The translations under genes and the position numbers were made by a program. A model generated the notes under the pieces. That model did no database searches, was not told where the DNA came from, and worked only from the letters and a program-made list of their open reading frames with translations. From Smittium culicis (lineage: Eukaryota; Kickxellomycota; Harpellomycetes; Harpellales; Legeriomycetaceae): a stretch of DNA of 15,506 nucleotides. The stretch lies in the NCBI GenBank assembly GCA_001970855.1, contig LSSN01002249.1:1-15506 (forward strand). The letters run 5' to 3'. The stretch's first letter is position 1; each line of letters opens with the position of its first letter. Of this stretch, positions 11,957 through 15,506 are shown piece after piece.

Positions 11957-11990
11957 AGAGCTCAATCGAATCTATTAGTCAATGAGCTCT
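11957..11990. repeat. 8-bp GC-containing inverted repeat, 18-base loop
   Basis: AGAGCTCA (11957-11964) pairs perfectly with TGAGCTCT (11983-11990). Half of each arm is G or C, which is uncommon here. The motif TTTAGAG also occurs as a direct repeat at 11954-11960 and 11990-11996, so alternative pairings exist. It could be a structured RNA element or a protein-binding dyad. No gene is visible beside it. Confidence 0.55.
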
Positions 11991-12212
11991 TTAGAGTAAA
12001 ACCATCTGGCAAATAATATTAAGAATGTGGGATTAGGTTATTTAAAGTCTACGCTTACATTAACAGCATATAATATTGATTTTTTTATGTATCAGTAAAA
12101 TATTGTATAATTCCATAATGCTATCTGTTGCCACAACAATTTCATATGAGAACGGACCTTTTTTTTTTTAACGGTATTATTTAATTAGTTGATTGTCGGT
12201 GGTTTTATTAAC

Positions 12213-12231
12213 TTTTTTTTTTAAAAAAAAA
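12213..12231. repeat. T10-A9 palindromic homopolymer pair
   Basis: Ten T directly followed by nine A, which can fold back on itself. The flanks (TTTTATT upstream and ATTAAAA downstream) extend the complementarity imperfectly. Confidence 0.85.
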
Positions 12232-12824
12232 TTAAAATGGCGTTCTTTAATGGTTATTATATAATTGATAAAGGTAATATTTGTAGATAAATAATTATTA
12301 AAATTATGGTAAATAATTTGAATAATAACACATTTCCAGCGAATTGTAAAATATTAGGTTCGGAGATTAGGTTGTAAGGGAGGACCGAAAGAGTTTATAA
12401 TATTTACGCAGGTATTAAAATCTGTATTATATTGCTTTTATTATTTTTCTCAGTAGTTTCTTGGGATAAATTCCTGAGCAATTAATAATTCTGGATATAT
12501 AAAATAAATCTTTAAAATATTTTGGCCGATTTTACTGGTCTATAGGTATCAATTAAAGTGAGTCACAATGTACATACTTGGAGTTTGGCGATTGATATTA
12601 ACTATTAAAGTTATATGACTTGGAATCGCTAACTTTTTAAGCAATTAATGTTCCAAATTTATTATGCCGTTTAAAAATTGTATGTTTAAATGAAATAAAA
12701 ATTAAAGTAAATGAGCAATAAGAAATAGTGAATCATATGACCGTTATAATAATTTTTACAATGACTATGGTAAATGGACGGGTAGAAAAAAAACAAATTT
12801 AATTACTGTTATTTTTAAGGTGAA

Positions 12825-12839
12825 GGGGAGGGGATAGGG
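12825..12839 (+). other. G-run cluster
   Basis: Three closely spaced runs, G4, G4 and G3, are separated by one and three bases; GG at 12819-12820 lies just upstream. With that GG the element could form a two-layer G-quadruplex, but it falls short of four runs of three or more. Confidence 0.55.
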
Positions 12840-12948
12840 ACTAACAGCGACAATAAAATAATCGATTATTTTTATTTGAAAAAAGTTTAATATGTGGTAA
12901 AGTAAAGTTAAGTAAAATAAATCAAGTAGGTTTTTTTAAGCGCTTTTT

Positions 12949-12969
12949 AATAATAATAATTTTTTTTTT
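12949..12969. repeat. AAT microsatellite joined to a T run
   Basis: Four AAT units (12949-12960) run into ten consecutive T (12960-12969). This is simple sequence with no visible role. Confidence 0.8.
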
Positions 12970-13131
12970 AAAAGAATGTGAAAAATTCGAGCAATAATAA
13001 AGGAATCAAAACGTGATGATTGTAGGAGGTAAAATCCAATAAAACGAGTCAAGTATAACTCATGAGGCATTTCAGTAAAAAGAAATTAAAAAGGAGTGGG
13101 TTAGCTTTAGAGAAAATTTAGAGACAAGTAT

Positions 13132-13257
13132 ATGAAACAGATAAATTTATCAGGAAGTTTTAAGGGGCTGGGTGGGTTGAAGTTTATAATTGCCCTAAAA
13201 AAAGGGGGATGGAGGTCAAAAAAGATTCCCAACAAGATGTATGGAGTGATCAAGTAG
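13132..13257 (+). CDS. Hypothetical 41-aa ORF in the G-rich island
   Basis: The frame runs from ATG to TAG with 41 sense codons. The predicted peptide is basic, rich in K, G and I, and contains several glycines in its first half. AAGGAG lies at 13091-13096, too far upstream to act as a ribosome-binding site. The frame overlaps the 63-codon ORF beginning at 13209 in another frame, so at most one of the two is likely to be real over the shared 49 bases, unless a frameshift joins them. No family is recognised. The high G content of the island lowers the frequency of stop codons and so makes such frames easy to obtain by chance. Confidence 0.12.
   Translation: MKQINLSGSFKGLGGLKFIIALKKGGWRSKKIPNKMYGVIK
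13164..13176 (+). other. Second G-run cluster
   Basis: Runs of G4, G3 and G3 are separated by two and one bases. A G5 run at 13204-13208 is the nearest fourth run, but the loop would be 27 bases, so quadruplex formation is uncertain. It lies inside the 41-codon frame. Confidence 0.5.
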
Positions 13258-13400
13258 ATCTTGTGTTTTTTTGGCGCATAAATTTGGCACTCTACGTTAA
13301 ATGGCCTTTAAATTTATCAGGTTTAGCAGGGCTTTGTTCTACGATTTATGAAAAATATGTAATGCAGAAGCACAGCAGCCTTTACAATGGGTTAAATTAA
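13209..13400 (+). CDS. Hypothetical 63-aa ORF in the G-rich island
   Basis: The frame runs from ATG at 13209 to TAA at 13398. The first 18 residues are polar and charged; a more mixed part follows with W, F, L and Y and the short stretch LNLSGLAGLCS. No domain is recognised. The start is the first ATG after an in-frame TAA at 13161. If TAA and TAG were read as glutamine, this frame would run from an upstream ATG at 13062 to TGA at 13572, about 170 codons, passing six TAA/TAG codons. No ribosome-binding motif at useful spacing precedes 13209. This is one of the better-looking short frames here because its composition is not simply AT-driven, but I cannot assign a function. Confidence 0.2.
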   Translation: MEVKKDSQQDVWSDQVDLVFFWRINLALYVKWPLNLSGLAGLCSTIYEKYVMQKHSSLYNGLN

Positions 13401-13750
13401 ATATCTAACGGGAGATATAGCCAATGGCTGAGCGGAGATTAGAATATGGAATAGGGAAGTGAGATGGCTTGTCGGCAAACTAAAAAGAAAAAAAAATCTA
13501 ATAGAAGCTAAAAGGTGTATTGTGGCTTGTGGGCATTAAGGCAACAAGTTAGAGATGTTAGGGTTATTGACTGATATTTTGGTCCAATTGGTGCCACTGC
13601 TCGGGCAAATAAAGTGGAAAAAGAAAAGAAATACTCTTTAAAGAGCTGTATCTTCATTTGAGAAGCAAAACAGCAACACTTCTTTGTGATTGTTGGGAGT
13701 TTAGTTAATTAGCTGGAATTCGAGCGCGTGCTGATCTAATATCAATTTAA

Positions 13751-13891
13751 ATGTTGATGGCTGTAGCGGAGAAAAGTAGGCATAGAGGAGCGAGTTTAAG
13801 TATTGGGGATCAGGGTTTGCTAACAAAGAAACATAGATTAACAATATTGAGTCTTTCGAAGGTGACAGAGCGGTTAGGGTTGCGGAGGTGA
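13751..13891 (+). CDS. Hypothetical 46-aa ORF in the G-rich island
   Basis: The frame runs from ATG 13751 to TGA 13889-13891. The product is basic, rich in R, K, L and S, with no hydrophobic segment and no recognised motif. The same frame is free of TGA back to 13568, broken only by TAA at 13610, 13706 and 13748. It would therefore be about 106 codons if TAA were read through. No ribosome-binding motif precedes the ATG. It overlaps the long alternative-code frame listed from 13735, so both cannot readily be coding. It could be a remnant of a broken gene, or chance. Confidence 0.13.
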   Translation: MLMAVAEKSRHRGASLSIGDQGLLTKKHRLTILSLSKVTERLGLRR

Positions 13892-13985
13892 TTATACCAG
13901 GGCATCTGATTGGGATCATGATATTTACGATAATATTCCTCAGCCAATAAAGGCAGCATGATATTTTGCGATGTGAATAAAGTGG

Positions 13986-14008
13986 TTTTTTTTTTTTTTT
14001 TTTTTTTT
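13986..14008. repeat. T23 homopolymer
   Basis: Twenty-three consecutive T between GG and GG. It is the longest homopolymer in the window and a likely site of length error in sequencing or assembly. Any frame crossing it is unreliable. A reverse-strand poly(A) left by retroposition is one conceivable source, but no target-site duplication was seen. Confidence 0.95.
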
Positions 14009-14244
14009 GGTATTCTGCGTCTAAATTTAGGATTAGGCATTATTATGGGTTTTCAGCTTTATTATTATTTTCTTTTTTGCTAAGTGCAAAAAAAGTCAAT
14101 TTTATTTTTTTTCGCGGCAATTTAGTTTATAAAAAACGCTGGTATTTTGGTTTAGTCGAACCTAAAATAAGCGCACGTAGATTACTCAGCGCTATCGCCA
14201 ACCACGCAATGATTGGGCTGGGAGGTACGATTGTTAGTGCATTT

Positions 14245-14344
14245 GGAACCTGTGATCTCAACAGTTCCTAATCTGAATATTGCGGCATCTGCAAAGCGAT
14301 GCTTAATCTAACACATGCCTGTTTAGGGTAGAGGTTCGTCTACC
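14245..14344 (+). other. Three consecutive GC-bearing hairpins, possible structured RNA
   Basis: Hairpin 1: GGAA (14245-14248) and CTGT (14250-14253) pair with ACAG and TTCC (14261-14268), with one bulged C and a seven-base loop. Hairpin 2: GCATC (14285-14289) pairs with GATGC (14298-14302) around an eight-base loop. Hairpin 3: GGTAGA (14327-14332) pairs with TCTACC (14339-14344) around GGTTCG. TGCGG at 14281 can also pair with CCGCA at 14343-14347, closing hairpins 2 and 3 into a multi-branched shape. Each stem is short, but three in 100 bases with G-C pairs is unusual against the rest of this window. The decamer TAACACATGC at 14309-14318 also occurs in the 5' domain of many bacterial-type small-subunit rRNAs. 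No other rRNA landmark supports that identity. Confidence 0.35.
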
Positions 14345-14426
14345 GCAAAGAAATAAACTGGAAAGGATTTCAGCAGTGTTGTCTGTAGGAATGTAGAGAG
14401 CAACTCAGCGAGAATAAAGATACGAT

Positions 14427-14441
14427 TAAGATAAGATAAGA
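14427..14441. repeat. Three tandem copies of TAAGA
   Basis: An exact 5-base repeat, three copies. It is probably slippage. Confidence 0.85.
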
Positions 14442-14456
14442 AACCTCGGCTGCCTT

Positions 14457-14497
14457 AGATAACAAAAAGGCGCTTGTTTGCATAATATTGGTTATCT
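14457..14497. repeat. 7-bp inverted repeat beside a palindrome
   Basis: AGATAAC (14457-14463) is complementary to GTTATCT (14491-14497), with a 27-base spacer. The right arm touches the 18-base palindrome that starts at 14498, so the two could stack or compete as folded RNA. Confidence 0.45.
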
Positions 14498-14515
14498 TTA
14501 GCATAATTATGCTAA
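14498..14515. repeat. 18-base perfect palindrome, operator-like
   Basis: TTAGCATAATTATGCTAA is identical on both strands. A further half-site GCATAAT lies at 14480-14486, giving a direct repeat of the left half (14501-14507). This arrangement resembles a binding site for a dimeric regulator, but no promoter or regulated gene can be shown. About one perfect 18-base palindrome is expected by chance in the window. A T15 run follows at 14538-14552. Confidence 0.55.
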
Positions 14516-14537
14516 TCTCCTGATAATTGCGTAAGTC

Positions 14538-14552
14538 TTTTTTTTTTTTTTT
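14538..14552. repeat. T15 homopolymer
   Basis: Fifteen T followed by GG, 22 bases after the palindrome ending at 14515. The distance is too large for an intrinsic terminator formed by that palindrome. Confidence 0.95.
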
Positions 14553-14737
14553 GGTCTGATAAATCTCAATCGATTTTTCTTTAATCATGTCAACCAAATT
14601 TAATGGCCATATGTAAAAAAATAAAAAAAAGTAAAAAACAGCTTTTTAAGTAAATTTATCATCAAATAGCTTCTGGAGATAAAAAAATATGCGCTGAATA
14701 ATAATTATAGGTATCTAAACTTGATTGAACAAATAGT

Positions 14738-15004
14738 ATGTGTGTATTTGGCGTCAAAAAGGAGAATCCAGAAAGCAATCGAAGCAAAAAGTTAATGAAT
14801 TTGTAATTATTCAGCAGCCTGGCCAAGAAAGAATTGGCATTATAGGAAAGTCAGATATTAAGGCCTGAAATGGTGATTATTGTCACAGTTGGGACTTGTC
14901 AATGCCAATTTGTCTCTATTTTCAACAAAGGCTTACTTAATTACCGCATTATGATTTCCACACTCTTTAATTCTGTTGATATTTATAAAAAGTTTTATAT
15001 CTGA
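14738..15004 (+). other. 88-codon ORF if TAA/TAG are sense codons
   Basis: ATG 14738 is the first ATG after TGA 14726 in this frame, and TGA 15002-15004 ends it. Only one TAA and one TAG interrupt it under the standard code, both in the first half. Read with glutamine at both, the product has a charged N-terminal third rich in K, E and S. A mixed C-terminal part follows, with a hydrophobic run (MVIIVTVGTCQCQFVSIF) and many I, F and Y. No family is recognised. A frame of 88 codons free of one stop codon is unremarkable by length. Its interest is that it follows the longer frame of the same kind on the same strand, about 215 bases downstream. Confidence 0.15.
14832..14910. repeat. 10-bp perfect inverted repeat, 60-base spacer
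   Basis: AATTGGCATT (14832-14841) pairs perfectly with AATGCCAATT (14901-14910). The left arm can alternatively form a local hairpin: GCCAA (14822-14826) with TTGGC (14834-14838) and a seven-base loop. Two mutually exclusive folds sharing one arm recall a switch, but AT-rich DNA gives many such options by chance. Confidence 0.45.
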
Positions 15005-15370
15005 ATGTGTATTTATTGGATGTTTTTTTTATATTTATGTTATTATATATCGCATTTTAAAATTTATTTGGATTTTTAGTCCTCTTTTGGCAATATTGCT
15101 TCTCTTTTTAGCTTTTTCTTTCTAAAATTAAAAATGTGGCAGAGTTCCTTTATATTATGTACAAAAAAAAAAAAGGAAAGCAAAGTTAAAATAAAGGTAC
15201 CGCTTCAAAAAAGTAAAAAAAAAAACCTTGTCGGATAACGCCTTTTTTTGCATTTATTTTTATTTTATTCTTATGGTGTGGATTGCAAGTTTTTGGTAAG
15301 TTTTGTGCATAATTTCAGATCTAAAAATATTCGACTTTTATTTTATAAAGAAAATATCTACGCCTAATTA
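15005..15370. other. AT-rich stretch without a supportable gene
   Basis: No frame or RNA signature is supported here. It contains A12 at 15163-15174 and other A and T runs, and is simple AT-rich sequence between the last candidate frame and the C-rich tract. Confidence 0.6.
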
Positions 15371-15409
15371 TCCCTCCCCTCCCATCATCTCTCACACTCC
15401 CCTCCGCCC
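15371..15409. other. C-rich polypyrimidine tract with five C runs
   Basis: C runs of 3, 4, 3, 4 and 3 lie at 15372-15374, 15376-15379, 15381-15383, 15399-15402 and 15407-15409. The 60-base line holding them has 30 C and 3 G. The minus strand therefore has five runs of three or more G, enough for a G-quadruplex with one long loop; the plus strand could form an i-motif. In an edited-mitochondrial reading it would be a minus-strand cryptogene segment. Confidence 0.6.
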
Positions 15410-15490
15410 AATCTCTTTTGGCAAGTCTGTTTAGTATCTATAAGCGGATCCCGCAGTATCAGTCTTTGAATCGAAATTACTTGAAAAACC

Positions 15491-15506
15491 AAAAAAAAAA
15501 AAAAAA
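15491..15506. repeat. A16 run at the right edge
   Basis: The last 16 bases are all A, preceded by AAAAACC. The run reaches the last base, so its true length is unknown. It is probably where assembly stopped. Confidence 0.95.

Larger units (their letters stand above)
4300..12200. other. Mostly T-rich stretch without a supportable gene
   Basis: About 7.9 kb in which T usually exceeds A on the given strand: lines 5401, 6901 and 8341 give A/T counts of about 16/27, 17/30 and 16/30. Runs of nine or more T recur at 6140-6150, 6185-6195, 7852-7864, 8827-8836, 9031-9039, 9592-9600, 10410-10419 and 11370-11379. An A-rich interruption lies near 7.2-7.55 kb. Short standard-code frames, such as one of 61 codons at 6409-6594 on the plus strand starting with TTG, are no longer than chance predicts and have no ribosome-binding signal. 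I see no RNA gene, transposon or conserved protein here. Confidence 0.65.
13735..14523 (+). other. 262-codon frame open only if TAA/TAG are sense codons
   Basis: From the codon after TGA 13732 to TGA 14521 this frame contains no TGA but nine TAA/TAG codons (13777, 13783, 13834, 13948, 13978, 14269, 14329, 14386, 14437). Under the standard code the longest uninterrupted part is 13981-14271, which crosses the T23 run as seven phenylalanines. Its longest segment after a recognised start is 14077-14271, from TTG. The first in-frame ATG is 13918. Read with Gln at TAA/TAG, the product would have hydrophobic segments near its start and around the T23 run, a cysteine-containing middle, and a C-terminal hydrophobic stretch (ALVCIILVIFSIIMLIS) that could be a membrane anchor. 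No family is recognised. The other two frames of 14.27-14.52 kb also give protein-like sequence, so this is a hypothesis, not a gene call. A T23 run in an exon is itself suspicious. Confidence 0.2.
12300..14550 (+). other. G-skewed, higher-GC island of unknown nature
   Basis: In this interval G clearly exceeds C on the plus strand and total G+C rises. Hand counts of G/C per 60-base line are 17/5 (12361), 15/3 (13081), 16/5 (13141), 18/7 (13201), 15/5 (13441), 19/5 (13741) and 24/8 (13861). The base composition is quite unlike the preceding 12 kb. The island carries several overlapping short open frames, three-run G clusters at 12825-12839 and 13164-13176, a T23 run and a set of GC-bearing hairpins at 14.2-14.5 kb. 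It is the likeliest place in the window for a transcript, on the plus strand if purine-rich sense strands hold here. The nature of any product is unknown. Confidence 0.6.

Noticed and set aside
12374..12387. Resemblance to the large-subunit rRNA sarcin-ricin loop (12 of 14 bases).
   Set aside because: A base that is essentially invariant in the loop differs, the flanks do not form the expected stem, and no other large-subunit landmark is nearby. Matches this good are not rare when several motifs are tried.
13020..13740. Mitochondrial or mycoplasma-type code with TGA as tryptophan.
   Set aside because: Listing TAA and TAG by hand in the three plus frames leaves no frame open beyond about 240 bases even when TGA is sense, so this reassignment does not rescue a gene there.
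13701..14040. Two overlapping minus-strand frames of 72 and 76 codons.
   Set aside because: They overlap each other and the plus-strand frames of the island. One begins beyond the T23 run and reads it as poly-lysine. The products show no recognisable motif, so I treat them as shadows of low stop density.
14304..14330. Integron attC-like core sites (ATCTAAC and a GTT-starting element).
   Set aside because: The second element does not match GTTRRRY and the two cores are not complementary. There is no cassette gene or integrase.
14281..14347. tRNA-like span of 67 bases with a near-complete 7-base acceptor-type stem.
   Set aside because: No T-arm or anticodon arm with correct stem and loop sizes fits inside. 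Hairpin 3 occupies the place where the T-arm and the 3' acceptor strand should be.
14370..14597. Minus-strand frame of 75 codons.
   Set aside because: It crosses the T15 run as poly-lysine and lies opposite the hairpin and palindrome region. There is no motif and no ribosome-binding signal.
15296..15318. A 23-base intron with GTAAG at its start and TTTCAG at its end.
   Set aside because: Removing it joins codons into TGA, and no coding frame is supported on either side. GT and AG motifs of this kind recur by chance in T-rich sequence.
1..15506. CRISPR array, insertion sequence or prophage.
   Set aside because: No regularly spaced direct repeats of suitable length, no terminal inverted repeats with a transposase frame, and no phage-type gene was seen.
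1..15506. A highly reduced parasitic-plant plastid genome, suggested by length and AT-richness.
   Set aside because: Those genomes are about 12% G+C and densely coding, with clear rRNA genes. This window has about twice that G+C and no rRNA gene.

Overview
What the window is. This is a 15.5 kb stretch of very AT-rich DNA. Hand counts of sample lines give roughly 18-25% G+C over most of it, rising to about 35-50% between about 13.1 and 14.5 kb. Low-complexity sequence bounds it at both ends: 22 exact copies of a 7-base AT-only repeat on the left and a run of 16 A on the right. This looks like an assembly contig that stops where repeats could not be crossed. I recognise no protein family, no tRNA, no rRNA gene that I can defend, no mobile element and no CRISPR array. 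The longest stop-free stretch with a start codon under the standard code is 93 codons. By my rough estimate, one or two of that length are expected by chance in 15 kb of this composition. I cannot name the organism. The composition, the many A and T runs and the lack of dense genes fit non-coding DNA of an AT-rich eukaryote (nuclear or organellar) better than a normal bacterium, but a decayed genome is not excluded.

Layout. 1-154: perfect heptamer tandem array. 155 to about 4.0 kb: A-rich on the given strand, no supportable gene, one isolated C-rich tract at 2.76 kb. About 4.1-4.3 kb: a cluster of short tandem repeats and a strong hairpin, where the strand bias turns from A-rich to T-rich. 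About 4.3 to 12.2 kb: mostly T-rich, with frequent T runs of 9-13 and no supportable gene. One A-rich interruption near 7.2-7.55 kb carries a 73-codon minus-strand frame with a Shine-Dalgarno-like sequence before a TTG. About 12.3 to 14.5 kb: a G-rich, higher-GC island holding several short overlapping frames, G-run clusters, a T23 run and a group of relatively GC-rich hairpins. 14.6 to 15.5 kb: AT-rich again, with a 10-bp inverted repeat, a C-rich tract and the terminal A run.

Interpretation. The 12.3-14.5 kb island is the part most likely to be functional. Three readings deserve testing. (a) It is coding in an organism that reads TAA and TAG as glutamine; one frame is then open for 262 codons and another ORF has 88. 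(b) It holds G-rich cryptogenes that need U-insertion editing, as in kinetoplastid mitochondria. (c) It is a structured non-coding RNA or a decayed insertion with a different base composition. The sequence alone does not decide between them, and other frames look about equally protein-like, so every coding call below has low confidence. No pathway or operon can be described.
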